Part shown: piece by piece, positions 1-9,813 of the stretch | Layout of the letters: every line of letters starts with the position of its first letter | Numbering within the stretch: the first letter of the stretch is position 1 | Origin: Saprospiraceae bacterium | GTDB taxonomy: Bacteria > Bacteroidota > Bacteroidia > Chitinophagales > Saprospiraceae | Reading direction: 5' to 3' | Length of the DNA stretch: 64,000 nucleotides | Assembly (NCBI GenBank): GCA_016714085.1 | Contig: JADJNW010000017.1 | Location: 152,784-216,783, forward strand | Notes under the pieces: model-generated | The model's database searches: none | Seen by the model: the letters and a program-made list of their open reading frames with translations, nothing else | Told to the model about the DNA's origin: nothing | Position numbers and translations under genes: made by a program

Positions 1-136
1 CTTGTTTTTCCATATTGGCTTTAATTTGCTGATTCTCAGTCAGCAAAGCGGCGTTTTCGCGTTGTAATCTCTCAAGTTTGAGCGCGAGTTGTCGCACTTT
101 TATTTCGATTCCTTCAATTTGTTCGCTTGCATTCAT
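1..136 (-). CDS. Small coiled-coil protein, N-terminal part (runs off window)
   Basis: A minus-strand frame opens with ATG at 136-134, reads MNASEQIEGIEIKVRQLALK and continues without a stop to base 1, so only 45 codons are visible. The composition (Leu, Glu, Gln, Lys, with leucines spaced about seven apart) predicts a coiled coil. It lies 58 bp downstream of pheT on the same strand. From general knowledge of Bacteroidota, a small coiled-coil gene followed by zapA often comes after pheT; that the next gene is zapA here is inference, as it lies outside the window. No known domain can be assigned. Confidence 0.6.
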   Translation of the reverse strand, partial: MNASEQIEGIEIKVRQLALKLERLQRENAALLTENQQIKANMEKQ

Positions 137-194
137 TCTTAATGTTTGACCACTTGGGGCTTAGAGTTTCATTTTTTTTAAATATCAAACATTC

Positions 195-2645
195 TTAACG
201 TCGGATAATGGCGCCTAATTTTGTTTCATACTCTTTTACGAGTTGTTCCATCACTTTATCTACTTCCTTGTCTTGCAAGGTTTTCGTGGTATCTTCCAAT
301 GTGAAACTCACAGCATAAGAGCGTTTTCCCGGACCTAATTGCTGTTCATTTTCATAAACATCAAATAGGTTGACGTCTTTGATGATATTTTTGCCTACCT
401 TTCTGGCAATCTGCGCAATATCTGCAAATTTTACGGAATTTTCAATAACCAAGGCTAAATCTCTTCGCACCGTTGGAAACTTGTTCAATTCTACAAACGA
501 AATAATGTGTTTTGCCAAGACTTTCAGCAAATTATCCCAATGCAAATCGGCATAAAAAACGCCGCCTCGAATATCCATTTGTTTGACCAACTTGGCCGAA
601 ACCTTACCCAATTCTGCCAACACCTGCTCGCCCCGATGGTAGCGAATACCATAGCCGAAAACCTCGTCTTGAAAGACGGTCTCTTGATAATTGCTTGCAC
701 CTAAACGAGTTAGAATGTTTTGCACAAATGCCTTGAGTGTGTAGAAATTCGCTTCTTTTTCTTCTTTCAACAACCAACTTTCAGGATGGCGCTCGCCGGT
801 AAGAAAAAGGGTCAAATGGTTTTGCTCTTTATATTTTTCGCCCGACTTATGATAGGTTCTACCAAATTCATACAATTTTAAACTCAACTGCTGGCGATTT
901 TGATTGCGCACAATTGCCTCCAAACCACTGAATAACATGCTTGGGCGCATAATGTCTTGCGTCGGATTAGAAGTATTGTTGATATAAACAATCTCCTCAT
1001 CAGGAATGCTATTCAATAGTTCTTTATAATAGCGCGACTCGGTGATGGACATTGCCATTGTTTCATGGAATCCATTGGCTACGAGGTAATCCCCGATAAG
1101 ATTGCGCATTGCGCTTGGATCGGGCTGTGGAGCAGAAGCTGCTGTAATTTGAATTTTCTCAGGAATAGGCACATTGTTAAAACCATAAATCCGAAGGATT
1201 TCTTCGATCACATCGGCAGGGCGCGTCACGTCGGCTTTATTGGTCGGAACGGCAACGGTGAATTTCTCTGAATCTTCGGCAAGAATATCCATTTCCAGCG
1301 CCGCCAGAATTTTCTTTATTTCTAATTGCCCAATCTCGGTTCCAATCAAGCGGTTCACATGGGCATAGGCGACTTCCACTTTTTTCTTTTCAATCGGATT
1401 TGGATACAAATCGACAATTTCAGAAGCGATTTCGCCACCAGCAATTTCCTGAATCATTAGCGCTGCACGTTTCAAAGCATAAATCGTAATATTCGGGTCG
1501 CTACCTTTTTCAAATACCTTCGCTGCTTCCGAATTGAACAAGCCGTGCCGCGTCTTGCTTCTGCGAATCCATTTTGGATGAAAATGCGCAGATTCCAGGA
1601 AAATATTTTTGGTCTCGTCTTTAACTCCAGATTTTGCGCCGCCGAATACACCACCAATACACATTCCATTGGATTTTCCATCACAAATCATCAAGTCTTC
1701 GGAACTCAAACTGCGCTCTACTTCGTCCAAAGTGGTAAATTTAGTGCCTGCTGGCAAGGTTTTGACAATCACTTTTTTATCAGCGATCTCGTCCCAATCA
1801 AATGCATGGAGCGGTTGCCCCAACTCGTGCAACACGAAATTCGTAATATCAACAATATTATAGATGGGACGTACACCGATGAGTTTGAGGCGGTTCTTGA
1901 GCCAATCAGGTGACTCGCCGACCTTCACGCCTTTGATGCTGACGCCGGAGTAACGCGGGCAAGCCTCATAGTTTTCAACGACCACATCCAACTTCAAGTC
2001 TTGATTATCCACTTTGAAAGCGTCCACTGATGGGAGTTTGACTTTGCCTTCGTGATGGTAATTGATTTTCAAGGTAGCAGCGAGGTCTTTCGCTACGCCT
2101 ACGTGGTTAGTAGCATCGGATCGATTTGGCGTCAAGCCAATCTCATAAATCGTATCGGTTTCGATATTAAAATAATCTTTCGCCAAAGTGCCAATCTTTA
2201 TATCTTCCGGCAAGATCATAATCCCCGCGTGGCTATCGCCCAAGCCCAGTTCGTCCTCCGCGCAGATCATGCCTTGCGATAACTCGCCACGAATTTTGGT
2301 TTCTTTCAAGGTCAATGATTCTTCGCTGCCTGTGGGGTAAAGTGTCGTACCAACCTTTGCCACCAATACTTTCTGTGCCGCAGCTACATTCGGTGCGCCG
2401 CAAACGATCGAAAGCAAATCGCCGTTGCCAATATCCACTTTTGTAAGCGAGAGTTTATCGGCGTTTGGATGCTTGCCACATTCTACAACATGACCAACAA
2501 CAACACCCTCTAAGCCACCTTTCACACTTTCCACCTGCTCCATACCTTCGAGCTCCAAGCCAATATCGGTGAGGATTTCGCCCAATTGTTCCGGGCTAAC
2601 GTTTATATCTACATACTGCTTCAGCCAATTCAGTGAAACTTTCAT
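195..2645 (-). CDS. pheT: Phenylalanine--tRNA ligase beta subunit
   Basis: The 816-residue protein is full length for bacterial PheT, the beta subunit of the cytoplasmic (alpha-beta)2 enzyme that charges tRNA-Phe. In order: a short N-terminal region starting MKVSLNWLKQYVD, an EMAP/OB-type tRNA-binding domain (about residues 40-150, with HPNADKLSLTKVD), the B3/B4 domain (about 210-375, editing of mischarged Tyr), B5 (about 405-475), the catalytic-like core, and a C-terminal FDX-ACB anticodon-binding domain starting near KFPTVRRDLALVIE. The start fits the family and is preceded by a likely promoter. pheS is not adjacent, so the two subunits are encoded apart, which is common in Bacteroidota. 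Confidence 0.97.
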   Translation of the reverse strand: MKVSLNWLKQYVDINVSPEQLGEILTDIGLELEGMEQVESVKGGLEGVVVGHVVECGKHPNADKLSLTKVDIGNGDLLSIVCGAPNVAAAQKVLVAKVGTTLYPTGSEESLTLKETKIRGELSQGMICAEDELGLGDSHAGIMILPEDIKIGTLAKDYFNIETDTIYEIGLTPNRSDATNHVGVAKDLAATLKINYHHEGKVKLPSVDAFKVDNQDLKLDVVVENYEACPRYSGVSIKGVKVGESPDWLKNRLKLIGVRPIYNIVDITNFVLHELGQPLHAFDWDEIADKKVIVKTLPAGTKFTTLDEVERSLSSEDLMICDGKSNGMCIGGVFGGAKSGVKDETKNIFLESAHFHPKWIRRSKTRHGLFNSEAAKVFEKGSDPNITIYALKRAALMIQEIAGGEIASEIVDLYPNPIEKKKVEVAYAHVNRLIGTEIGQLEIKKILAALEMDILAEDSEKFTVAVPTNKADVTRPADVIEEILRIYGFNNVPIPEKIQITAASAPQPDPSAMRNLIGDYLVANGFHETMAMSITESRYYKELLNSIPDEEIVYINNTSNPTQDIMRPSMLFSGLEAIVRNQNRQQLSLKLYEFGRTYHKSGEKYKEQNHLTLFLTGERHPESWLLKEEKEANFYTLKAFVQNILTRLGASNYQETVFQDEVFGYGIRYHRGEQVLAELGKVSAKLVKQMDIRGGVFYADLHWDNLLKVLAKHIISFVELNKFPTVRRDLALVIENSVKFADIAQIARKVGKNIIKDVNLFDVYENEQQLGPGKRSYAVSFTLEDTTKTLQDKEVDKVMEQLVKEYETKLGAIIRR

Positions 2646-2713
2646 TTCGTTCTGCTATTTCGTTGTCCAACTATGAAAAACCAAATTAAGTTCGGTTTTG
2701 TAAAAAAGATGGG

Positions 2714-2721
2714 CAAAGATA
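2714..2721 (-). promoter_or_regulatory. Candidate -7 element upstream of pheT
   Basis: On the minus strand this reads TATCTTTG, matching the Bacteroidota -7 consensus TAnnTTTG about 70 bp upstream of the pheT start. No clear TTTG at -33 was seen, so the call rests on the -7 match and its position. Confidence 0.4.
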
Positions 2722-2791
2722 AGGAATTTGTGAGATGGTAGTAATTGGATATATCAGATGTTGATTATAGATTTTATAAATTCTTAATAAT

Positions 2792-3621
2792 TCATCCCCC
2801 CACCTTCACCTGCGCCACTTGCAACACATCCTTCTTATCACCACCGATATGCACAAAGGCAATGAGCTTACACTTATTCGCATTCCACTCAGCAGGAATC
2901 GTATAAGTAAAGCTTTTGGCAATTTTGCACTAACGTTCAAGGATTCGGTCAACGGATTGCCATCGAAATTGCTCAACATATCGCGTAGGACGTGTTTGTG
3001 CTTGTAATCTGTCTGCTTCCCGGCGGGCGTGAGTTGTACATCTTCGATGTCGTCTTCGGTGAGGGCTACGCTGAGGCGAACGTCCGTCGCATCAAGGTTT
3101 TCCAAAACTTCAAGATTAACATTTAGTGTTAATTGACGATTGGCATCATTATAATTTCTTTGTAATTCTATCTTCACCTTCGGTGCAATGGCAATTTCCT
3201 GAGCGATATAGCCGGGCCATTGGCTTTGACCTAATTGGAGGCGAGGTTCACCATCAAACAAGCGGCGATTCACCACTGCTGCGGGATAGCCCAGCGGCGA
3301 ACCCAAGAAATTCAACAGATTATCACCATCCGGGGTGCGAAGGTCGAACTTGCTTTCAGGATAAGGTGGCGCGAAAAAACCAGCATGAAAAGATACCACT
3401 ACCAAGCGTTCTCCATAAATATTGATTAATGCTTGCAAAGCCTCACTTCCCGCAGGGCAGTTGACGCAACGCACGCCAGTATATTCTTCCACCAAAATGC
3501 TACGCTGCACCTCGCCACCGCCGGGATTGGGGTCAATCGGGCTGATTATAGGAGGAATTTCTTCGCAGGACAAGAGCCACAAGCTGCAAGCTGCAAGGAA
3601 CAATGTCAATAACTTTTTCAT
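2792..3621 (-). pseudogene. Omp28-like lipoprotein with thioredoxin-like fold, frameshifted near its end
   Basis: The N-terminus is a lipoprotein signal with the lipobox LLSC (Cys19), so the product should be exported and lipidated. A CxxC pair (Cys52-V-N-Cys55 in GVRCVNCPAG) opens a thioredoxin-like domain, as in the Omp28-related family of Bacteroidota. The first frame stops at 2806 after a tail rich in basic residues and Ser that looks out of frame. Reading one base over from about 2925 restores a sensible ending (AKSFTYTIPAEWNANKCKLI, then IAFVHIGGDKK) to a stop at 2792. Adding one A to the AAAA run at 2923-2926 (TTTT on the plus strand) fixes it. It is followed on the same strand, after lower coordinates, by pheT, and preceded by the DUF6029 gene; the Omp28/DUF6029/TlpA trio recurs in Bacteroidota. 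Confidence 0.75.
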
Positions 3622-3716
3622 TTTTGAGTTTATTTTAACCGAAAAATGTAATGTTTGAAAAACTTACTTGTATTAAATTTTTACATTTTACATTTCGCGG
3701 TTTTACATTTTACAAT

Positions 3717-5389
3717 TTAAAATGTCGAATTCACCGTCATCTTCACCCCACTAAATGCAGGCTCCAAGCGACAAATACCGCCCGCACAAACCACGCCTTC
3801 TACTTGTTTTACATAACTCAGTGAAAAACGATTGGAGCGATAGGTGTAATAAATATCAAATCTTGGATAATGAATATTTAATTTTTCGCCATTTTCATTT
3901 ACCGGAGAATTACGTCCTGCTTCAACATTATACATATCAGATGCTGTGAAAGTCCAGTGCGGCGCAATGCTAAATTCCGCCAAGCCAAAGAGCCAACTAC
4001 CATAATCCTGTCCCAATTCCACGGATTTATCCTCGCCCGTAAACATCGCCTGCGCCTCTATTCGCAAGGCTTTGGTGCGGTCGAATTTGTACAAAAACTC
4101 CGCAAAAGGTGTCACCGTTTGCACATTCGGCACGCCGGGTTTGAATTCGTAAACTTCCTGATTATAATTTTGAAATTGTACGCCACCCAAAATGCTCCAT
4201 TCGCGTTTATATTTATAACCGATTTCGGTATAAACTTCACGATATAATAATTCGTCGTCCAGATTTGTAATATTGGAAACATTTATATTAAAAGTCCAGT
4301 CTTTATTAAATAAATAACGAATATCTGCTTGAAAAGCAAGCTCCCCCAATTCCTGCGTGGCGGCATTATAACGAGAAGCTAAACGATACGTATTCACCCG
4401 CGCCATCGGCGGCAAAAAGTTCACAAAACCCTGATTCAGTTGCGCTTGCGGGCGTGTGCGAAAGGTAAAATTCTCGGTTCTTTTGGCTTCCAAGGTGATG
4501 CCCAAGCCACTTTTCGCATAACTGATGCTGGAATACAACACCGAACCTGGTTCTTGAATAAATTTATCACCGACAACCGCGACTGTATCACGCATAATAA
4601 CGCCAAAAGGATTATTAATAGGGTCTTCTGTCTTATATGCTGCTTCCAAATACCAGGATACTGGACCAGCTGTTAAAGTATTATATAATGAAAAGGCGTA
4701 ATTATTATATTTTGGTTCAAAAATATCATCTTTTGGATACGTATTTAAAGTTGCCACTAAAGAATTCATAGAATTATCATCTAAAGTGCGATTCAGGATG
4801 CCAAAGCCCGGCGCAAGCGCTACGCCACCTGTAGAGTCGCCAAGCGTCAGAAAACCTTCTATATTTAGCCCTTTTATAATAGAATTATATGTATCAAATT
4901 GTTGCTTTTGGCGGCGGTAAAAGCCTTGATTTGCCAATCAGGCGCAAGATCATCAGAAAGTCGTAAAACGTATAAAGCATTGTCAATCAAGAGCGGACGC
5001 TCTTCATAAGCTCTGAATATGATACCGCTACCAATCTGATCGTAAATATATCCTGCGGAAATCCCCAACTTATTGATTTTTTTATTGATATACCAGCGCC
5101 CAATGCCTTCATCGGAGTAAGAACCTGTGGGATTTAATAAATTAGAATTATTAAACAAATCAAATCGCAGGATAAAATCGAAACCCCAATTGCTGTAAGC
5201 CAAATTGAGCCAAGCCTCACCCCCGTAGAGCTGGCGGTCGTACTGGGGCGTGTTTGCTGCGCCAATCGTGGAGTCACGAATAAAAAAATTGGCATTGGTT
5301 TCCAGGCTACCAGAAATTTGCGGATTATTTTGCGCAAAAGATTGAATAACAAGTAGTAACGACGGGATTATGCAAAAAATCGGTTTCAT
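3717..5389 (-). pseudogene. DUF6029-like outer-membrane protein, split by a frameshift
   Basis: Two overlapping frames, 4874-5389 (171 aa, with a signal peptide ending about SFAQ) and 3717-4937 (406 aa), together give one protein of about 555 residues. The join is at the TTTT run 4906-4909: adding one base changes the dead-end tail (AAKSNNLIHI) into AAKKQQFDTYNSIIKGLNIE, continuous with the second piece. The body has alternating aromatic and polar strands and ends in a strand with terminal Phe (KMTVNSTF), as expected of an outer-membrane beta barrel. The family assignment to DUF6029 rests on the overall pattern and on the Omp28 and TlpA neighbours. Either the gene is broken or the consensus lost one base; the intact reading on both sides favours the latter. 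Confidence 0.7.
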
Positions 5390-5503
5390 CGGTTTTGTTT
5401 TAGCACATCAGATGCCAAACCTTTTTCAAGGCCTGATGTCTATCGTGTACGGTCTTAAAGGTTAAATGTTTCCTAACGGACAGCTTCCTTCGGGCGAAAG
5501 CTT

Positions 5504-5511
5504 TAATTTTG
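5504..5511 (+). promoter_or_regulatory. Candidate -7 element for the TlpA-like gene
   Basis: TAATTTTG matches TAnnTTTG 43 bp upstream of the 5555 start, in the divergent intergenic region shared with the DUF6029 gene. No convincing -33 element was found. Confidence 0.4.
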
Positions 5512-5554
5512 TAAAAACATTGCTCAAAAAAACTAAAAATTTACCAGACGCACC

Positions 5555-6049
5555 ATGAAGCAATTCCTGATTCTTTTCGCTATCACGACATTTAGCACTT
5601 TTTCTTCCTTTGCCCAAAAGTCAATCCCTTCGGTAGAAGTGAAAACTTTGGATGGGCAAGCTGTTGATATTCAAAAGATTACAAATAATGGAAAACTTGT
5701 AATCCTGAGTTTCTGGGCGACCTGGTGCAAGCCATGCCAACTCGAACTCGATGCGATGGCGGATTTATACGAAGATTGGCAGGAACAATACAATGTGGAA
5801 ATCATAGCGATCACCATTGATACGCAACGTGCACTGCCGAAAGTAGGTCCGATGGTCGAAACCAAAGGCTGGCCTTACACCATCCTCTCTGATGCCAATC
5901 AACAATTGAAAAACGCGCTGAATTTTCAGACGATTCCGCAGACTTTCCTTGTGGATGCTAATGGCAATGTGATATATGCGCACTCCGGCTACGTGCCTGG
6001 CGATGAGTATGAATTGGAGAAGAAGATTAAGGAAGCGGCTGGGAAGTAA
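5555..6049 (+). CDS. TlpA-type periplasmic thiol-disulfide oxidoreductase
   Basis: A 164-residue exported thioredoxin-fold protein. Residues 1-20 form a signal peptide (cut after about SSFA). The redox pair is Cys58-Lys-Pro-Cys61 in FWATWCKPC, and the cis-Pro loop is visible in TIPQTFLVD. The family reduces disulfides of exported proteins, for example apocytochromes. It is divergent from the DUF6029 gene and likely serves the CxxC-bearing Omp28-like protein of the same cluster (inference). Its stop lies four bases from the convergent hemA stop, with no terminator in between. Confidence 0.88.
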   Translation: MKQFLILFAITTFSTFSSFAQKSIPSVEVKTLDGQAVDIQKITNNGKLVILSFWATWCKPCQLELDAMADLYEDWQEQYNVEIIAITIDTQRALPKVGPMVETKGWPYTILSDANQQLKNALNFQTIPQTFLVDANGNVIYAHSGYVPGDEYELEKKIKEAAGK

Positions 6050-6053
6050 TCCT

Positions 6054-7274
6054 TCACCCCACCATCTCCCGCGCCACTTTCATGGGCACGGCGATACATT
6101 TTTTCTCCATGTAAGTGAGCATTTTTTCGAGTAATTCGCGGGTGGAGGCATCGAGTTGTTCTACGTCCTTGCGGAAGACTTCACTGAGCGCTTTGGCTTT
6201 CACGGCTTTGATTTCTTCGGGTACGCGGCTCATGGCGCGTTCCAATTGGCGCTGCTTGAATAAGGTTGGAAATTCCGCTACATAATTCGCAAGGATTTGG
6301 CGTGCTTTTTCCACCTCTGTTTCGCGGAATGCGAGATTTTCTTGTGCAAGCGTACGTAAGCCTTCAATTTCAATGTATTGAATATTATAATTTTCAATCA
6401 CCTCTGGCGCTACGTTGTGCGGAATGGCAAGATCAATCACAATTTTGGTATCGGTTTCACCTTGCAATAATTGCTCGTATAATTCGGGCTGAATGATCGG
6501 ATCGGTCGAGCCTGTGCAAACGAACAAACAATCGAAACCTTCTTTATATTCAAAGATATTTGTAAGCGTATTTGCTTTTCCTTCAAGTAGTTTTGCTAAT
6601 TCTTCTGCTTTTTGCAAGCTGCGATTGAAAACAGTTACATTTGCGAATTCTTGTTTGGCTAAGAATTTTGCAACCAAAGCATTGGTTTGTCCCGCGCCGA
6701 TCAATAGAATACGCGCGTCTTTTGGTAAATGGGTAGACAGCATTTTGCGCACCGCCAGCGAAACCACCGACACCGGCTTGTCGCCAATACGCGTCCGAGC
6801 ATATACTTCTTTCGCAGCCACTACCATTTGCTGGAAGGCCAAACGAATCGTATCACCCGTCAAACCCCAGGCATGGCATTGATCGTAAGCTTCACGGAGT
6901 TGCCCCAAAATCTGGCGCTCACCGACTACCAATGAATCAATGGAGGCTGCAACTTCGTACAAATGGGCAATGGCATCCGTACCTTCAAGCAATTGGGTAG
7001 CCGCAGCGATGCGATTTTCGTTTAAATCAGGATTGATATGTTGAAAAAATTGAGTAGCGAACGAAATGCTGAGTTCAGATTCGGAAATAAAAAAATAAAT
7101 CACTCGATTACAGGTAGCTATATATAATAACTCTTTTAATTCGAATACTTCCTTCAAATTTCCCAGCTGTGATTGCAAAGGAAAGTCATCGGATGGTTTG
7201 ATAACAAAATCTCTAATTTCCTTGAGACTCGCCGACTTATGGGTAACCGTGAGTATTTTTAGATCGCGTAACAT
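6054..7274 (-). CDS. hemA: Glutamyl-tRNA reductase
   Basis: A 406-residue HemA, the NADPH enzyme that turns Glu-tRNA into glutamate-1-semialdehyde, first committed step of C5 haem synthesis. The nucleophilic Cys55 sits in ATCNRVIYF, the GERQILGQLREAY motif follows at about 117-129, then the NADPH-binding Rossmann region (ILLIGAGQTNALVAKFL, about 190) and a helical dimerisation domain at the C-terminus. Length and order are normal. hemJ lies 24 kb away in this window; no other hem gene is adjacent. The start ATG at 7274 gives the expected N-terminus (LKILTVTHKSASL). Confidence 0.95.
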   Translation of the reverse strand: MLRDLKILTVTHKSASLKEIRDFVIKPSDDFPLQSQLGNLKEVFELKELLYIATCNRVIYFFISESELSISFATQFFQHINPDLNENRIAAATQLLEGTDAIAHLYEVAASIDSLVVGERQILGQLREAYDQCHAWGLTGDTIRLAFQQMVVAAKEVYARTRIGDKPVSVVSLAVRKMLSTHLPKDARILLIGAGQTNALVAKFLAKQEFANVTVFNRSLQKAEELAKLLEGKANTLTNIFEYKEGFDCLFVCTGSTDPIIQPELYEQLLQGETDTKIVIDLAIPHNVAPEVIENYNIQYIEIEGLRTLAQENLAFRETEVEKARQILANYVAEFPTLFKQRQLERAMSRVPEEIKAVKAKALSEVFRKDVEQLDASTRELLEKMLTYMEKKCIAVPMKVAREMVG

Positions 7275-7424
7275 TTTTTATTGTTTTTATTGGTTGTTGG
7301 GGTTGAATAATGACGCAAAATTATAGGAACGATTGTCAGTATGTGTCAGCATTTTGTCAATTGAAATTTCGGATGATAATTTGGACAATTTCTAAATAAT
7401 TCACAATCCCCAAAATTAGGGGCT

Positions 7425-8131
7425 TTAGCGTGCGTATAATAAAAAAATGGCGGGCCGCTTGTGCAATTCCGGCAGCTCCGCAGTAAGCCATTCCTGCATC
7501 GTATGCGTTTTTACCCATTCCGTGGGCAAGGTTAAATCAACCGCAATACAAAATTTGGTAGCTGGTGACAAAGCATTAAAGGCCGCCTCTATAACCCCAC
7601 TGTTGCGATACGGCGTTTCGATAAAAATTTGGGTCTGATCGAATTTTGCGGAAAGCTGCTCCAGGCGCTTTAAATCCTTTTCAACGCTGGCTTCTTAGGC
7701 GAAAGATAACCATGAAAACAAAACGATTGTCCATTCATGCCCGATGCCATCAAAGCTAATAAAATGGAAGATGGCCCGACAAGCGGCACGACTTCTATGC
7801 CACGCTGATGCGCTTGCCAGACAACAACTGCCCCAGGATCCGCCACGCCAGGCGCGCCCGCTTCCGACATCAATCCAATGTCTTGTCCACTTTCTGCGGC
7901 TTCAAGAAAACTGCTTATTTCTTGTTGGGGTGTATGTTTATTAAGTTCATAGATTGTCAAATCAAGCGACTTCCCCGGGCATAATGCTTTGATGAAATGG
8001 CGGGCCGTTTTGGCGCGTTCGGCGATGAGCACTTCAAGATTTTGTAAAATAGCGACCACATAAGGCGGAATGGTCTGCATTCCATTTTCACCAAGCGGTG
8101 TGGGGATAAGATATAATTTGCCTTTGTTCAT
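7425..8131 (-). pseudogene. RsmI-like SAM-dependent methyltransferase, frameshifted
   Basis: The first frame (7670-8131, 153 aa) begins KGKLYLIPTPLGENGMQTI and holds the tetrapyrrole-methylase/RsmI-type glycine motif EAGAPGVADPG and the VGPSSILLALMASGM segment, but stops soon after FHGYLSPKKPA. Shifting by one base at the GG pair 7689-7690 continues as SVEKDLKRLEQLSAKFDQTQ to ETPYRNSGVIEAAF and a natural stop at 7425, giving about 235 residues, the normal size of the Bacteroidota RsmI paralogue. RsmI itself 2'-O-methylates C1402 of 16S rRNA; whether this paralogue does so is not shown by the sequence. Confidence 0.78.
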
Positions 8132-8224
8132 AAGATAAATGCTTATTTTTCAGATAAGGCCAAAATAAATAAACCAAAAGAAAAGGAAGCATCTTATTTG
8201 TCGAGGAAAAATGCATTTCTACTG

Positions 8225-8232
8225 TACTTTTG
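8225..8232 (+). promoter_or_regulatory. Candidate -7 element for the nucleotidyltransferase operon
   Basis: TACTTTTG matches TAnnTTTG 69 bp before the start at 8301. A TTTG at 8197-8200 lies 24 bases upstream, a little farther than the usual 19-21. Confidence 0.4.
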
Positions 8233-8300
8233 CAAAATCTCTTTACCTTAGAGTGGATTTGCGGCAATAATTTGCCCACAAATTTTACGATAACACTGCC

Positions 8301-9308
8301 ATGAAAGCCATTATACCAGTAGCCGGCGCCGGTACCCGACTTCGCCCCTTGACTTATACGCAACCCAAACCGCTGATTCCTGTAGCGGGCAAACCCATTA
8401 TATCCTTTATTATTGATCAATTGATGGAAGTCGGTGTCCGCGAATTTGTTTTTATTATCGGCTACCTGGGTGAAAAAATCAAGGATTATGTGGAACAAAC
8501 TTATCCCAATCTCAAAAAAGAATTTGTAACTCAAGAAGAGCGATTTGGCTCAGCTCATGCAATTTGGACGGCCCGTGCTGCCTGGAAAAATGCGGATGAA
8601 GTCATTATTTTTTTTGGAGATATCATTGTGGATGTGGACTTTCAAAAAGTAATGGACTTCCCAGGTTCTTGCCTGGGTGTAAAAAAAGTCACCGATCCCC
8701 GCGAATTTGGCGTGGTAGAGTATGGTGAAGACAACGTGGTGAATAGAGTAGTAGAAAAGCCTAAAATCCCGAAGTCGGATATGGCAATGGTAGGATTTTA
8801 TAAAATAAAGGAAGTCAGTGTTTTATGCGAAGCATTAGATTTTAATATAAAAAATCAAATCCGCACCGAAGAAGAGTACCCGCTCACGGATGCGCTGATG
8901 CGTATGATTGAAAAAGGCGTACAGCTTCGCACGATTACAGTGGACAATTGGTTCAACTGCGGCAAGCGCGAAGTGTTGCTTCAGACCAATGCTATCCTGC
9001 TCGACCGCGAAGGTTATGCCTCTGCCGATTTGCCTGAATTTGATAGCGCGATTATTATCCATCCAGTCAGCATTGGTGCTGATTGTCAGATCGTTAACTC
9101 GATTATCGGGCCGCATGTAACCATCGGTAATAACGCTAAAATCAATAATGCTATCGTAAAGGACTCGATCATAGGTAATTACGCTTCGCTTCGGGAAGTA
9201 ATATTACATCATTCGGTAGTAGGCAATGACACTGCGATCACCGGTATGAAGCATAGCCTGAATATCGGCGATAATACGGAGATTGATTTCTCATTTCCTG
9301 AAAAATAA
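8301..9308 (+). CDS. Sugar-1-phosphate nucleotidyltransferase with left-handed beta-helix tail
   Basis: 335 residues. The N-terminal 230 residues are a nucleotidyltransferase domain of the glucose-1-phosphate thymidylyltransferase type: signature GAGTRLRPLTYTQPKPLIPV (about 9-28) with the NTP-binding loop and catalytic Lys, and IIFFGDIIVDVDF for the metal-binding Asp. From about 255 on, isoleucine-rich hexapeptides (for example IIGPHVTIGNNAKINNAIV) form a short left-handed beta helix that may be a regulatory or acyl/acetyl-transferase-like tail. It makes an NDP-sugar for surface polysaccharide, but the sugar cannot be read from the sequence. The VOC gene follows after 6 bp. Confidence 0.85.
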   Translation: MKAIIPVAGAGTRLRPLTYTQPKPLIPVAGKPIISFIIDQLMEVGVREFVFIIGYLGEKIKDYVEQTYPNLKKEFVTQEERFGSAHAIWTARAAWKNADEVIIFFGDIIVDVDFQKVMDFPGSCLGVKKVTDPREFGVVEYGEDNVVNRVVEKPKIPKSDMAMVGFYKIKEVSVLCEALDFNIKNQIRTEEEYPLTDALMRMIEKGVQLRTITVDNWFNCGKREVLLQTNAILLDREGYASADLPEFDSAIIIHPVSIGADCQIVNSIIGPHVTIGNNAKINNAIVKDSIIGNYASLREVILHHSVVGNDTAITGMKHSLNIGDNTEIDFSFPEK

Positions 9309-9314
9309 TAAGCT

Positions 9315-9662
9315 ATGAATCTTGGCACCCATTACATCGCACTCAGCGTGAAAGACATCGTTGCTTCCAAAGCATTTTATGAAAAACTCGGCTTCGTGCA
9401 AGACGAACGCTGGGGCGGCGTCGAGCAAAAATGGTTGATGATGCTTAATAGCGATCTTAAAATTGGACTTTTTCAAGATATGTTTCCTCAAAATGTCTTG
9501 ACGTTCAACCCGACGGATGCCCGCGCTATTTATAAAGAAGTAAAATCGCAAGGCTTAGCCATCGCGCAGGAAGGCAATATGGATAAGGAAAGCGGCCCTT
9601 GTCATTTTTCACTTCTTGATCCTGACGGCAACCCGGTACTGATTGACCAACATAATGATTAA
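9315..9662 (+). CDS. VOC-fold (glyoxalase/bleomycin-resistance-like) protein
   Basis: A 115-residue single-module vicinal-oxygen-chelate protein: GTHYIALSVKDIVASKAFYE opens the first beta-alpha-beta-beta-beta unit, and the last strand FSLLDPDGNPVLIDQH carries the DPDGN turn typical of the family. Metal ligands are only partly evident, so enzyme or binding role is open. It starts 6 bp after the nucleotidyltransferase and is likely co-transcribed with it. Confidence 0.8.
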   Translation: MNLGTHYIALSVKDIVASKAFYEKLGFVQDERWGGVEQKWLMMLNSDLKIGLFQDMFPQNVLTFNPTDARAIYKEVKSQGLAIAQEGNMDKESGPCHFSLLDPDGNPVLIDQHND

Positions 9663-9813
9663 GGTTATTTTTATACTGTTTTAAATGGAAATTAAACCTC
9701 CAAATATAATAATTGGAATAAATTTCTTTTTGTAATAAAAAATTGATAATCAATTATAAATATATATTTTTAAAATACAATTTTACATAGTAAATATCAA
9801 AAAAAATATTTCC

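Noticed and set aside
3717..4937. Separate gene starting MANQGFYRR
   Set aside because: Those residues are the out-of-frame reading of the join in the DUF6029 gene; the preceding frame supplies the real N-terminus.
8088..8534. Minus-strand frame of 148 codons over the nucleotidyltransferase start
   Set aside because: Overlaps the start of a strong conserved gene and its promoter; no homology pattern.
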